Shown in pieces: positions 44,660 through 53,567 of a stretch of DNA of 64,000 nucleotides. The stretch covers positions 1,524,001 through 1,588,000 of the forward strand of contig NC_007503.1 of NCBI RefSeq assembly GCF_000012865.1, given 5' to 3'. This DNA comes from Carboxydothermus hydrogenoformans Z-2901. Lineage in GTDB: Bacteria; Bacillota; Z-2901; Carboxydothermales; Carboxydothermaceae. The number at the start of each line of letters is the position of its first letter. The first letter of the stretch is position 1. The translations under genes were made by a program, and so were the position numbers. The notes below the pieces were generated by a model. That model had not been told where the DNA came from. It made no database searches and saw only the letters and a program-made list of their open reading frames with translations.

Positions 44660-45055
44660 ATGGAGCTTAAAAAAAACGAGCGGTCAATTTTAGCGTACTT
44701 TCCCTCCAGTGCTAAAGCCATAGATGCCGCCGAAGCCCTTAAAGCTAAGGGAATTAATGACGTACAGGTTGACCGGGTGAGCAGATACGGTGTTGCCAGC
44801 AATCCGGAAGTTAATAACCCGATTTCCGGCCAGGGAGTGAGCGGAACCGGTTTAAGCCTTTACTCCGCTGGTGCCAACCAGTTTGGCGATAATGATGCCC
44901 GGGTGCTTTTATCAGCTGACCCATCAGTATCGGGGATGACCGCTAAAGAATATGGCACAGCCGGGGGTGAGGCGTTTTTGGTAACTGCAGTAACGACAAA
45001 AGATAAAGTAGAACAGGCAGTAAAAATCCTTAAAGAAAAAGGCGCCAAGATATAA
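44660..45055 (+). CDS. Small Gly/Ala-rich protein of unknown function
   Basis: 131 residues, soluble, no signal peptide or membrane segment. The N-terminal half (SILAYFPSSAKAIDAAEALKAKGI) and the end (AVTTKDKVEQAVKILKEKGAKI) look like two halves of a ferredoxin-like beta-alpha-beta fold around a Gly/Ser-rich middle. I do not recognise a family; general-stress-type and spore-associated small proteins have comparable layouts. The start ATG follows an excellent CGAGGAGG site, and a strong terminator lies 16 bases after the stop, so it is a single-gene transcript. The IS110 element sits about 60 bp upstream and may have altered its promoter. Confidence 0.75.
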   Translation: MELKKNERSILAYFPSSAKAIDAAEALKAKGINDVQVDRVSRYGVASNPEVNNPISGQGVSGTGLSLYSAGANQFGDNDARVLLSADPSVSGMTAKEYGTAGGEAFLVTAVTTKDKVEQAVKILKEKGAKI

Positions 45056-45070
45056 AAAAGGCAAAAAAAT

Positions 45071-45099
45071 AACCCGGAAGCGAATTCCGGGTTTATTTT
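45071..45099 (+). terminator. Terminator after the small Gly/Ala-rich protein gene
   Basis: AACCCGGAA pairs with TTCCGGGTT over a five-base loop, followed by TATTTTA on the plus strand and preceded by an A-run. Confidence 0.85.
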
Positions 45100-45199
45100 A
45101 TAGTATTTTAAACCGCTATTTCCAAGGTCTACTGCAGTAGCTTCAAGCTTTGTTTTTACCTCATCGGAAAAATGAAACTAGAGCGGCATTTTCGTTCAT

Positions 45200-45985
45200 T
45201 TACATCCCGCTCTTAAAAACCTTAAGCCAATACCTTTCTCCCTCTTTTTCAACTATAACCGGCAGGTCGTAAAAATCTGTTAAAAGCTCTGAAGTCAGTA
45301 CCTCATCTTTTTTGCCCGCGGCAAAAACTTCTCCATTTTTTAACAACAGGACATGGGTTATCCCAGCCACAATTTCCTCGGTATGATGCGATACCAAAAT
45401 AATTGCAGGTCCACTTTCTTCCCGGCAAAGGGAGTCAATATCGGAAAGTAGTTTCTCCCGGGCTAAAAGGTCCAATCCTGCCACCGGTTCATCTAAGATT
45501 AAAAGGCGGGGATTGTTAATTAAAGCCCGGGCTATTAAAACTTTCTGCTTTTCCCCTTGCGACAGGGTTTGATACTGGCTGTTAGCCAGGTTAGATAAGT
45601 TAAATTTTTCTAAAAGCCTAAGGGCTTTTTCGACATCCTCTTCTTGCGGCCGGTCAAAAAGCCCTATGGTGGCAAAAAGACCGCTTAACACCACTTCCAA
45701 GGCTGTTTCCCGAACATAAAGCTTTTCCTGCAAAGAAGAGCTTACAAAACCAATTTCCCGGCGAAGCTCCCTTAAATCATAGCGACCAAATTTCTTTCCA
45801 AGTACCTCGACGTCACCTTTCGATGGGTAGTAATACCCGCAGATAAGGTTTAAAAGGGTAGTTTTGCCAGCTCCGTTTAAGCCCAGGACCGCCCAGTGCT
45901 CACCCTGGTTTATTTCCCAGGTAATATTCTTGAGGATTTGCTTCTTTTCCCGAATTAAGTTCACGTTTTTTAGTTTTAAAACCAA
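45200..45985 (-). CDS. Orphan ABC transporter ATP-binding protein
   Basis: About 261 residues. Walker A GLNGAGKTT, signature LSQGEKQKV, Walker B LLILDEPVAGLD and switch histidine in ILVSHHTEEI are all intact. There is no permease or binding-protein gene nearby; single ATPases of this type (YlmA/ModF-like) occur alone in many Firmicutes. The TTG at 45985 behind GGGGAGAGGAG is preferred; a frame extended to 46027 would overlap the DUF1992 gene. The DUF1992 gene ends 13 bases upstream, so they share a transcript. What it transports, if anything, is unknown. Confidence 0.85.
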   Translation of the reverse strand: MVLKLKNVNLIREKKQILKNITWEINQGEHWAVLGLNGAGKTTLLNLICGYYYPSKGDVEVLGKKFGRYDLRELRREIGFVSSSLQEKLYVRETALEVVLSGLFATIGLFDRPQEEDVEKALRLLEKFNLSNLANSQYQTLSQGEKQKVLIARALINNPRLLILDEPVAGLDLLAREKLLSDIDSLCREESGPAIILVSHHTEEIVAGITHVLLLKNGEVFAAGKKDEVLTSELLTDFYDLPVIVEKEGERYWLKVFKSGM

Positions 45986-45998
45986 TACTCCTCTCCCC

Positions 45999-46370
45999 TT
46001 ATCTAAAACGTCCATAAATTTTTCCAAGATAAGCTTTTAAAGCCGGTGAATTTTGCTTTTTCCGTTTTTCCATTAAAAGATTAAAGCGCAGGATTTTTTC
46101 GTTAATTTTTTTCTTTATTTCCTTCTTTTCTTCTTCATCGTAGCAGCAATCGATAAGATTTTGTAAAGTCACCAATTCTTTTTTGAGCTGCATTTCTTCG
46201 GGCAGCACGCCGGCATTTTTTAAAATGATATATCCTGCGCGTAAATCTTCCGGGATCATGGACAAATCCTCGGGAATAATTTTTTGCCCCTTTCCCGGAA
46301 GATTATCAAAAACCCCATTTTCCATAGCTTCCCGAATTCTTTCCTCCGCAAGATGCATCAAGATATCCAT
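45999..46370 (-). CDS. DUF1992 protein (DnaJ-homologue C28 conserved domain)
   Basis: 123 residues with the characteristic start MDILMHLAEERIREAMENG, then FDNLPGKGQKI and a charged helical remainder. DUF1992 occurs alone in bacteria and in the human J-protein DNAJC28; its biochemical role is not established. It is soluble and has no transmembrane segment. It is co-transcribed with the orphan ABC ATPase downstream. Family is certain, function unknown. Confidence 0.85.
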   Translation of the reverse strand: MDILMHLAEERIREAMENGVFDNLPGKGQKIIPEDLSMIPEDLRAGYIILKNAGVLPEEMQLKKELVTLQNLIDCCYDEEEKKEIKKKINEKILRFNLLMEKRKKQNSPALKAYLGKIYGRFR

Positions 46371-46446
46371 TAAAGTAACTCTCCTTCAGCTACCGGGATA
46401 ACTTTACCTCTTAATTTAGACATTCCAGGAAAAATTCCTTCTAAAA

Positions 46447-46475
46447 AAATAAACCCCGTAAAATTACGGGGTTAT
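46447..46475 (-). terminator. Terminator at the end of the small zinc-ribbon gene
   Basis: AACCCCGTAA pairs with TTACGGGGTT, and a TTTATTTTTTT tract follows on the minus strand. The stem overlaps the stop codon of the gene ending at 46472. Confidence 0.85.
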
Positions 46476-46579
46476 TGTTCCACATACAGTTCTAATAAAG
46501 CTTTGTCCATTTCACAATCCGGGCAAATTTCCTCCCCATCGTCAATAATGCAGTAGCAAATAGGGCAACGTTTTTCCAC
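46472..46579 (-). CDS. Very small zinc-ribbon protein (35 residues)
   Basis: A GTG at 46579 with an AGGTGG ribosome site six bases upstream opens a 35-codon frame. The peptide has two cysteine pairs, CPIC and CPDC, separated by 13 residues (with an extra cysteine after the first pair), the pattern of a rubredoxin-like or zinc-ribbon knuckle. It is closed by its own intrinsic terminator, which supports expression as a separate unit. The role is unknown; comparable mini zinc ribbons accompany RNA or redox enzymes. Too short for many gene finders. Confidence 0.65.
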   Translation of the reverse strand: MEKRCPICYCIIDDGEEICPDCEMDKALLELYVEQ

Positions 46580-46655
46580 TTAAAACCACCTGCTACGAAG
46601 TATTGAGTATATTATTAACAACAGATATTATAGTAAGATTTTTTTGATTTGTAAA

Positions 46656-47003
46656 CTACTTTTTCACAATTAAACTTACGCCTAATACAACCAGCAAGAT
46701 GCCAATTACCTGGGTAAAAACAATTTTTTCCTTTAAAAATACTCTGGCCATTACCAACACAAAAATATAACTTAAGGAAAGTGCGGGATAAATCTTACTG
46801 ACCTGCTCCCGGGCTAAAAGCCAAAACCATAAGAAAGTTTCGGAAACGTACATGAAAATTCCTGAAATAATGTAACCATTCATAAAAAATTTTATTAAAC
46901 CAGTCAAAGTAAAAGTAAAAGGCATTCTTTCCATCCCAAGCTTCCAGAATATCTGCCCCAGGGCTATCATAAAAGCACAAATAACGGCTAAAAGTAAATA
47001 CAT
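46656..47003 (-). CDS. Four-helix DMT-superfamily membrane protein (EamA/SMR-like)
   Basis: About 115 residues with four hydrophobic segments. One copy is half an EamA transporter; such small members (SMR, ArnE/F-like) act as dimers for drug, lipid or metabolite export. The conserved end MARVFLKEKIVFTQVIGILLVVLG is typical of DMT transporters. The ATG at 47003 has an AGGTGG site; a GTG three codons upstream is in frame but overlaps that site. It is a single gene with no partner nearby. Substrate unknown. Confidence 0.8.
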   Translation of the reverse strand: MYLLLAVICAFMIALGQIFWKLGMERMPFTFTLTGLIKFFMNGYIISGIFMYVSETFLWFWLLAREQVSKIYPALSLSYIFVLVMARVFLKEKIVFTQVIGILLVVLGVSLIVKK

Positions 47004-47048
47004 TTCTACCACCTGGATTTACTATACCACAGGAAGGGAAAACGAGCA

Positions 47049-47095
47049 AAAAAGACGGTTCTAACAGCAGAAAAATGGATGCTGTCAGAACCGTC
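47049..47095 (-). terminator. Terminator after sleB
   Basis: GACGGTTCT and AGAACCGTC pair, with ACAGCA and TGCTGT forming the inner stem; TTTTTT follows on the minus strand. It begins 11 bases past the sleB stop. Confidence 0.85.
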
Positions 47096-47105
47096 CCTAA
47101 CGGTA

Positions 47106-47786
47106 CTATTTGGTGAAGACGTGGTTGCCGATGCGGGCGGTAACTACCCGGTTAGCAAACCAGGGATGGTTCGATTTGGCCGGATTATAGAAGTACAAAG
47201 CGCCGTTGGAAGGGTCAATCCCGCGTAACGCATCAGCCACCGCCTTCTTCGATTCAGCAGATACCGTTACCTGCCAGAACCAACCGTTCAGGATTGGTTC
47301 AAAAGCTCCTTTTTGCAAAATTACTCCCCGAACATCGTTAGGAAAGAGCGGTGATTTTACCCGGTTTAAAATTACCGCGGCCACCGCCACCTTGCCCAGA
47401 TACGGCTCACCTCCGGCTTCCGCCTCCACCATGCGGGCAAGTAGCTCCTGGTCTTCCGGGCTGATACGAAAAGCGCTCCGGGATACAGAAGTGGAAGTCC
47501 GGGCTATTAACCGCTTCATCGTTACCGGACCAACAATACCGTCTACTTTTAAACCCTCTTTTTTCTGAAACGCCATAACCGCTTTTTTGGTAGAAACGTC
47601 AAAATACTTATCCACTTTGTAGACCTTATAACCCAAACTTACAAGTTTTCTCTCAATCTCCAGAACTTTTGAGCCGTAACTTCCAACCTTGTAATAAACC
47701 ACCTGCGAAGCCAAAGCTTCAGATACAACTGCTACAGGGAGTAATAGCATAAAAATTAAAGAAAACACTGCAAAAAATTTTTTCAT
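47106..47786 (-). CDS. sleB: Spore cortex-lytic enzyme SleB
   Basis: 226 residues. Residues 1-27 are a Sec signal peptide ending in SEALAS. A peptidoglycan-binding domain follows (30-95, KVGSYGSKVLEIERKLVSLGY). The C-terminal Hydrolase_2/SleB domain begins near 110 (VEAEAGGEPYLGKVAVAAVI), with the catalytic glutamate in that segment. SleB is a lytic transglycosylase that degrades muramic-lactam cortex peptidoglycan during germination. The start ATG is followed by a strong lysine-rich n-region. The usual partner ypeB is not adjacent. This gene indicates an endospore-forming organism. Confidence 0.9.
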   Translation of the reverse strand: MKKFFAVFSLIFMLLLPVAVVSEALASQVVYYKVGSYGSKVLEIERKLVSLGYKVYKVDKYFDVSTKKAVMAFQKKEGLKVDGIVGPVTMKRLIARTSTSVSRSAFRISPEDQELLARMVEAEAGGEPYLGKVAVAAVILNRVKSPLFPNDVRGVILQKGAFEPILNGWFWQVTVSAESKKAVADALRGIDPSNGALYFYNPAKSNHPWFANRVVTARIGNHVFTK

Positions 47787-47932
47787 TTTTATCCCTCCTT
47801 AAAAGTTGGTTTACGGAAAAGCAAAAATTCTGCCCTTCCTTGGACGCTTTTAAGAAGGTATAAAAGCAGACACTACAATTGTAACTATTTCTAATCTTTT
47901 TGCCAAATTAGCTAAGGCCCCATAAAATAAGA

Positions 47933-47985
47933 AAACCCGGCTTTACGCTTTTTCCCCAAAAAGCATAAGCCAGGCTTTCACGTAT
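47933..47985 (-). terminator. Terminator after nfo
   Basis: An imperfect stem of about 20 bp (GGCTTATGCTTTTT against AAAAAGCGTAAAGCC on the minus strand) with a four-base loop, followed by TTTTCTTATTTT. It lies about 25 bases after the nfo stop codon. Confidence 0.75.
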
Positions 47986-48002
47986 CCTAACCTATGAGAC
48001 GA

Positions 48003-48854
48003 TTAACGGTCCGCTGGAATTTTCAGGACTTCCTCTCTTAGCTTTTTTAGCTTCACCAAATCTTCCTCAATCCCCGGTTCCGGTGTTTCTAAAATCCACG
48101 GCACCCGCTTAAAAAAGGGTGAATTCAGTAAATTAATAAACCCTTCTCTCCCTATATATCCCTGCTCTAAATTTTCATGCCGGTCTTTTCGCGAACCAAT
48201 GGGGTGTTTGGAATCATTTACGTGAAGAAGACAAAAGCGCTCTTCCCCGATTTTCTCCCTAAACTCCCGGGAAAAGGCGGAAATCCCTTCCGGCGAAACG
48301 TCATCATAGCCGGCCGCCAGCAAATGACAGGTATCAAGGCAAATCCCCAGTTCCTCATGACCGGTTTCGGAAATGATATAAGCCAGGTGGTCAAGGGAAT
48401 ATCCCATTTCATTGCCGCTACCGGCGGTATTTTCAATCAGGATTCTTGTCTTGAAATTCTCGGAAAGCAGTATTTTAAGCCCTTCTACCATCCGGGCTAA
48501 TCCCCGCTCTTCGCCTGCCCCGCGGTGGCTTCCAACGTGGACTACCAAAAAGTCAGCATGAAGCTGGTCGGAGCGGTAAAGGTCTTCCCGGATCATAGCT
48601 ACGCTTTTCTGAAACATCTCTTCTTCGGGAGAAGCTAAATTCATTACGTACGGGACATGAACCACTAAAGGATAAAGCTTATACTCCTCTTTAAACTCTA
48701 AAAAACCCTTTAACTCTTTTTCGTTAAAGGGTTTAGCTTCTCCACCCCGGGGGCTTCGGGAAAAGATCTGAACCCCTTCGGTTTTATTTTTTATAATTCT
48801 TTCTTTAAGTTTTAAGAGCCCTCCGGCAATGGAAAGGTGTAAACCAACGTTCAT
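48003..48854 (-). CDS. nfo: Endonuclease IV (AP endonuclease)
   Basis: 283 residues of the TIM-barrel Nfo family, which cuts the DNA backbone 5' of abasic sites. Zinc ligands are seen in GICLDTCHLLAAGYD and HVNDSKHPIGSRKDRHENL. Other conserved parts are NTAGSGNEMG and the C-terminal ILETPEP. The gene follows pnp directly and ends in its own terminator, so it may be transcribed with the translation and RNA block. No odd features. Confidence 0.95.
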   Translation of the reverse strand: MNVGLHLSIAGGLLKLKERIIKNKTEGVQIFSRSPRGGEAKPFNEKELKGFLEFKEEYKLYPLVVHVPYVMNLASPEEEMFQKSVAMIREDLYRSDQLHADFLVVHVGSHRGAGEERGLARMVEGLKILLSENFKTRILIENTAGSGNEMGYSLDHLAYIISETGHEELGICLDTCHLLAAGYDDVSPEGISAFSREFREKIGEERFCLLHVNDSKHPIGSRKDRHENLEQGYIGREGFINLLNSPFFKRVPWILETPEPGIEEDLVKLKKLREEVLKIPADR

Positions 48855-51050
48855 TTATTTTCCTTCCCTTCGGGGTTTATGAATTGGAGGATTTTTCTTT
48901 TCCCTTACTTCCTCCGCTGGGATCGCATCTTTCCGGGAAAGTTTCAGTCTACCCTGGTTGTCGTAACCAATCGCCTTAACCAAAATCTGGTCACCTTCTT
49001 TTACCACATCTTCCACTCTCTTCACCCGGGAATGGGCAAGCTGACTGATATGTACCAAGCCTTCTTTGCCGGGAAGGCCCAGCACCCCTGGAACTACTTC
49101 CACAAAAGCTCCAAAGTCAGCTATCCTGGTAACTTTCCCAAGATATACTTTGCCCACTTCAATTTCCTTGGTAAGGTTTTCAATAATGTTGAGAGCTTTT
49201 TCGCCCGCTTCCTTATCCACCGCTGCAATGAAAATCCGACCGTCGTCCTCAATATCGATTTTGACTCCTGTTTCATCAATAATTTTCTTAATTATTTTAC
49301 CGCCGGGACCAATTATATCCCGAATCTTTTCCGGATCCACGGTGGTAAAGATTATTCGCGGAGCATAGGGCGAAAGTTCTTTCCTTGGTTCGGAAATTAC
49401 TTCCAACATCTTGCCCAAAATATGCATCCGGCCTTCCCGGGCCTGGGCTAAAGCCTTTGTTAATATATCCCGGGTAACGCCAGCGATTTTAATATCCATC
49501 TGCAGAGCGGTAATGCCATCTTTGGTACCGGCAACTTTAAAATCCATATCCCCCAGAGCGTCTTCAATTCCCTGGATGTCGGTTAAGATGGCTACTTCAT
49601 CTCCCTCTTTAATTAAACCCATAGCAACACCAGCTACCGGCGCTTTGATGGGAACACCGGCATCCATTAACGCTAAAGTGCTACCGCAAACTGAACCCAT
49701 GGAAGTTGAACCGTTAGACTCTAAAACTTCCGATACTATCCGGATAGTGTAGGGAAAAACTTCCTCCGGCGGAATCACCGGCTCAAGCGCTCTTTCGGCC
49801 AACGCTCCGTGGCCGATTTCCCGCCGCCCCGGCCCGCGCATTGGGCGAACCTCACCAACGCTGTAGGGTGGGAAGTTATAATGGTGCATAAAACGCTTGG
49901 ATTCCTCTATCCCAAGGTCATCAAGAATTTGCACATCGCCAACAGCACCTAAAGTAACAATACTTAAGACCTGAGTTTGTCCCCGGGTAAAGAGACCGGA
50001 ACCGTGAGTCCGGGGTAGTAGCCCCACTTCACACCAGATTGGCCGCACTTCGTCAGTCTTCCGGCCGTCAATTCTAATGCCTTCTTTTAAGATCTTCTGC
50101 CGAACGATTTCTTTTTGAATGCTGTCCAAGATGCCTTTAATGGTAAGCTCTTCTTCGGGATAAGTTTCCAAAAACTTGGTTGTAAGTTCCTTTTTTAAAT
50201 TTTCAAGATATTCATCCCGCTCCTGTTTGTTAAATTTTTCAGCTATAATTTTTTCAATTGCTTCTTTAAGAAGGGGATAAGCTTCAGCGGTAACCGCTTC
50301 CTTGAGCTCCGCCTTCTCTTCCACCACTACTTCCATCTTCTCCTTGGCCAGCCCGAGCTTTAATGCTTCCTCCCTAAACTCTTCGATAAAGGCAACAATT
50401 TTCTTAACTTCTTCATGGCCTCTCGTTATAGCTTCAATCATAATTTCTTCGGGCACTTCCTGGGCGCCTGCTTCCACCATCATCACCGCATCCCTGGTCC
50501 CAGCAACCACTAAGTGCAGCCGGCTTTTTTCCGCCTGCTCAATGGTGGGATTTATCACCAGTTCATCCTCCACCAACCCCACCACCACTGCACCAATGGG
50601 ACCTAAAAACGGCAGGTGGGAAAGGGTAAGAGCAGCCGAAGCTCCGTTCATCGCGGCAATTTCCGGGGGATTATCCTGATTTACCGATAAAACCGTTGCT
50701 ACAATATGGACATCGTTTTTAAAGCCTTTTGGGAAAAGAGGACGAATAGGACGGTCAATTAAGCGCGCCGATAAAATTGCCTTTTCACTGGGACGTCCTT
50801 CCCGCTTAATAAAACCTCCGGGAATTTTACCAACAGCGTAAAACCTCTCTTCGTAATCTACCGTCAGCGGAAAGAAATCAATGCCTTCCCGGGGCTCTTT
50901 ACTTCCGGTAGCCGTTACCAGAACTACGGTATCGCCATAGCTTACCAAAACCGAACCGCTGGCCTGGGTCGCAACTTTACCTGCGGTAAGCTTTAACGGC
51001 CTTCCTGCAATCATTATTTCTTTTTCTAAAATCTGCCTTCCCGTGGTCAT
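48855..51050 (-). CDS. pnp: Polyribonucleotide nucleotidyltransferase (PNPase)
   Basis: 731 residues from the ATG at 51050. Two RNase PH-like domains with a helical linker (active-site region [14 protein letters not shown] in the first; [26 protein letters not shown] in the second), a KH domain ([20 protein letters not shown]) and an S1 domain ([19 protein letters not shown]). It degrades RNA phosphorolytically in the cytoplasm. The ribosome site is farther than usual (AAGGAGG, about 15 bases upstream). A frame extended to 51107 adds residues unlike the family. It follows rpsO after a hairpin, as in many bacteria. Confidence 0.95.
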
Positions 51051-51164
51051 ATATATCGCAAATAACCTCCTTAAAATCCCGTAATATATTGTAAAAAAAT
51101 TCGACATTATTTATAGTATTTCCTGCCAAAAAATCAATAATACTTAAGAAAATTCCTGATATAG

Positions 51165-51190
51165 GAAAAGCGGGGGTAATCCCCGCTTTA
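51165..51190 (-). terminator. Hairpin/terminator between rpsO and pnp
   Basis: AAAGCGGGG pairs with CCCCGCTTT over a short loop; CTTTTCC follows on the minus strand, so the T-run is weak. It overlaps the rpsO stop. In other bacteria the rpsO-pnp junction has a leaky terminator and processing site, so read-through to pnp is expected. Confidence 0.7.
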
Positions 51191-51457
51191 TTTCCTTAAA
51201 CCTAATTTTTCGACAATGGCGCGGTAGCGCTCAAAGTCTTTCCGCTTTAAGTAATTAAGAAGAGACCTCCGCTGGCCAACCATCTTTAAGAGGCCACGCC
51301 GGGAATGGAAATCCTTTTTGTGCACCTTTAAGTGCTCGGTCAGCTGATTGATTCTTTCGGTTAAAATGGCAATTTGTACTTCCGGCGAACCGGTATCCTT
51401 TTCGTGCAGCTGATACTTGGAAATGATTTCCATTTTCTGTTCTTGCGTTAAAGCCAC
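51188..51457 (-). CDS. rpsO: 30S ribosomal protein S15
   Basis: 89 residues from a GTG at 51457 with an AGGAGGTG site eight bases upstream; this gives exactly the universal S15 length. Conserved pieces are [19 protein letters not shown] and [21 protein letters not shown]15 binds 16S rRNA and the central domain. It lies between a small unknown gene and pnp. In many bacteria it represses its own mRNA; no specific structure was identified here. Confidence 0.97.
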   Translation of the reverse strand: MALTQEQKMEIISKYQLHEKDTGSPEVQIAILTERINQLTEHLKVHKKDFHSRRGLLKMVGQRRSLLNYLKRKDFERYRAIVEKLGLRK

Positions 51458-51521
51458 TTCTTTCACCTCCTCCTACCATAATCGCCAGAGATCAAGTAAT
51501 AAACCTAACCTCTGGTTAAGC

Positions 51522-51725
51522 CTAAATGTCCTCAAGTTTCTTGGACAAAAAGGCAATTAAAGCATCTTCCAAGGCAGCGGATTCCGCATCTTTTATTTTA
51601 GCTTTTTTATATTGTTTGGTCAAATCTTTTTTTAATTTAATAAAATCTTTTTTTAAAATAATCCGGGAAATTTCCGCAATCAGTTCCCGGTAAAACTGTT
51701 CTTCCCTGTCCTTCAGGTTGTACAC
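51522..51725 (-). CDS. Small charged helical protein of unknown function between ribF and rpsO
   Basis: 67 residues, about one third Lys/Glu/Asp, predicted mostly helical (EQFYRELIAEISRIILKKD, then LTKQYKKAKIKDAESAALED). No signal peptide, membrane segment or known motif. It lies in the conserved ribF-rpsO gap and on the same strand, so it is probably transcribed with them. The length and frame are plausible for a real gene, but homology cannot be tested here. It may be an RNA-binding or regulatory peptide. Confidence 0.55.
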   Translation of the reverse strand: MYNLKDREEQFYRELIAEISRIILKKDFIKLKKDLTKQYKKAKIKDAESAALEDALIAFLSKKLEDI

Positions 51726-51767
51726 GGCTCAAAACCCACCCTTCGGTAAAGGTTATGAGCCAATAAT

Positions 51768-52691
51768 TTAATTTATTCCTTGTAAAGCTTCTTTAACATC
51801 TAACTCGATTTGTTTTTTTAATTCTTCCAGGGAATTAAATTTTTTCTCGGGACGAATTTTCTTTAAAAAACTAACCTTGAGTTCCCGGTGATAAAGATTA
51901 GCTTTATAGTTTAAAAGATGAACCTCTAAAAGCGGACGACTTTCAACTTTTACCGTCGGGCGCACTCCGAGGTTAGCAATGCCCGGAATTTTTACCTCTT
52001 CGCCGGTAATTTCTACATCTACCCGATAAACGCCGTACTGCGGTAAAACCAGGTTTTCCTCCGGCAAAATGTTGGCAGTAGGAAAGCCAATTTTCCGGGC
52101 AAGCTTATCGCCCCCGATTACCTTACCTTTTAAAAAATAAGTGTAGCCAAGCATACCGTTGACCTTAGCAATATCCCCGGCCGCTAATTTTTCCCGGATT
52201 GCCGTTGAACTCACCACTTCCTGGCCAAAGGTAACCGGCTCAACCACCTCCACTTTAAACCCAAAACGTTCTCCCGCTTTAATCAGGTCAGTTACCCTGC
52301 CGGCTCCCAGGTGGCCAAAAGTATAATTAAAACCTGCCACTACTCCCGCCAAATTAAAATTTTCCAAAAGCATATTTATAAACTCCCCCGGAGAAAGCCG
52401 GGCGTATTCGGGGGTAAAAGATTCTAACACAGTAAATTCCAGCTCTTCCGCAGCAAATCTCTTAAGACGCTCGTCTAAAGGAAGGATATATTTTACCTGT
52501 TTTCCCTGAAGCACCTCTAAAGGATGGGGCCAGAAAGTATACACCCCGGGACAGGCCCCGATTTTACCGGCTAAATCCCGGGTAACCCTCAAAAGTTTCT
52601 GGTGACCAAGATGCACTCCGTCAAAATTGCCTAAAGCTAACACCACAGGGCAATTTAAAGTAAACTCCCTGGAACCGTGAAAAACCTGCAA
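51768..52691 (-). CDS. ribF: Bifunctional riboflavin kinase/FAD synthetase
   Basis: 307 residues. The N-terminal FAD synthetase domain has the nucleotidyltransferase motif VLALGNFDGVHLGHQKLL; the linker ends VSSTAIREKL. The C-terminal flavokinase domain has GKVIGGDKLARKIGFPTANI and the GVYRVDVEI strand. It converts riboflavin to FMN and FAD. The start is a TTG at 52691, eight bases after the truB stop. It is a standard member of the nusA-infB-rbfA-truB-ribF block; no FMN riboswitch is seen, as expected for an internal gene. Confidence 0.95.
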   Translation of the reverse strand: MQVFHGSREFTLNCPVVLALGNFDGVHLGHQKLLRVTRDLAGKIGACPGVYTFWPHPLEVLQGKQVKYILPLDERLKRFAAEELEFTVLESFTPEYARLSPGEFINMLLENFNLAGVVAGFNYTFGHLGAGRVTDLIKAGERFGFKVEVVEPVTFGQEVVSSTAIREKLAAGDIAKVNGMLGYTYFLKGKVIGGDKLARKIGFPTANILPEENLVLPQYGVYRVDVEITGEEVKIPGIANLGVRPTVKVESRPLLEVHLLNYKANLYHRELKVSFLKKIRPEKKFNSLEELKKQIELDVKEALQGIN

Positions 52692-52698
52692 CTATTAC

Positions 52699-53565
52699 TC
52701 ACTCCCCAAACCGGAAAACCTTTTCCGGTCGAAAAATTTGCCCGCAAATCATGCCTGTGGCTATAATCTTTTCGCCATAATAAGCAAACACCGGTCCAAA
52801 ATTTTCCCCTTTAGTTTCAACCTTTACTCCTCCGCCATTTTTTACCCTGAGGTATTGCTCCCTGGTTAAGTTTATTTTTGGAAAATCTTGAAATAGCTGT
52901 TCCGGAGGAATAAGGGTAAAATCTTCGTGAAGAAGGTTACTGTCGTCTAACAAAAAGGGTCCGGAGCGGGTGCGAAGCAAAAATTTCAGGGTTGCCCCCG
53001 TTTTAAGTAAATTACCGATCTCATTTGCTATGCTTCTAATATATGTTCCCCGGGAACAACGGATATACAACCGCACCGCCGGCTGGGGTTTGTCTGCTAA
53101 GAATTCCAACAATTCAATACTATCGATAAAAACCTTCCTTTTCGGGGGTTCTACCTTTTCCCCCTGGCGTTGATAACGGTATAAAGGTTTACCCGAAACC
53201 TTAACCGCCGAAGCAAGAGGCGGGGTTTGCTCGATTTCACCATGAAAATGCCCAAGTACTTTTTCTATATCGCCAGCGGTTAAAAAGGAAGCGTCCTTTT
53301 GCTCCAAAATTTCCCCTTCCATATCCCAGGTAGCAGTGGTAATGCCAAAAACAATTTCCGCCAGGTATTCTTTCATGGCTACATTTTCCAAATATTCTAT
53401 TAAGCGGGTAGCCTGCCCCACTGCCACCGGTAATACTCCTGCCGCTGCAGGATCAAGAGTACCTAAATGCCCAACTTTCCCGGTTTTTAATTTTTTCCGT
53501 ACATAAGCTACCACATCGTGGGAAGTCATTCCCGGCGGTTTTAACAGGTTGATAAAACCATCCAT
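52699..53565 (-). CDS. truB: tRNA pseudouridine-55 synthase
   Basis: 288 residues from the ATG at 53565, preceded by AAAGAGG. The catalytic aspartate lies in GHLGTLDPAAAGVLPVAVG; other landmarks are KPPGMTSHDVVAYVRKKL and CSRGTYIRSIANEIG. It modifies U55 of tRNA. A frame extended to 53637 adds Gly/Cys-rich residues unlike the family and overlaps nrnA. The start is two bases after the nrnA stop. Ordinary gene. Confidence 0.95.
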   Translation of the reverse strand: MDGFINLLKPPGMTSHDVVAYVRKKLKTGKVGHLGTLDPAAAGVLPVAVGQATRLIEYLENVAMKEYLAEIVFGITTATWDMEGEILEQKDASFLTAGDIEKVLGHFHGEIEQTPPLASAVKVSGKPLYRYQRQGEKVEPPKRKVFIDSIELLEFLADKPQPAVRLYIRCSRGTYIRSIANEIGNLLKTGATLKFLLRTRSGPFLLDDSNLLHEDFTLIPPEQLFQDFPKINLTREQYLRVKNGGGVKVETKGENFGPVFAYYGEKIIATGMICGQIFRPEKVFRFGE

Positions 53566-53567
53566 TT

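Noticed and set aside
48879-49451. 190-codon frame opposite pnp
   Set aside because: Shadow of conserved KH/S1 codons; no homology-like features.
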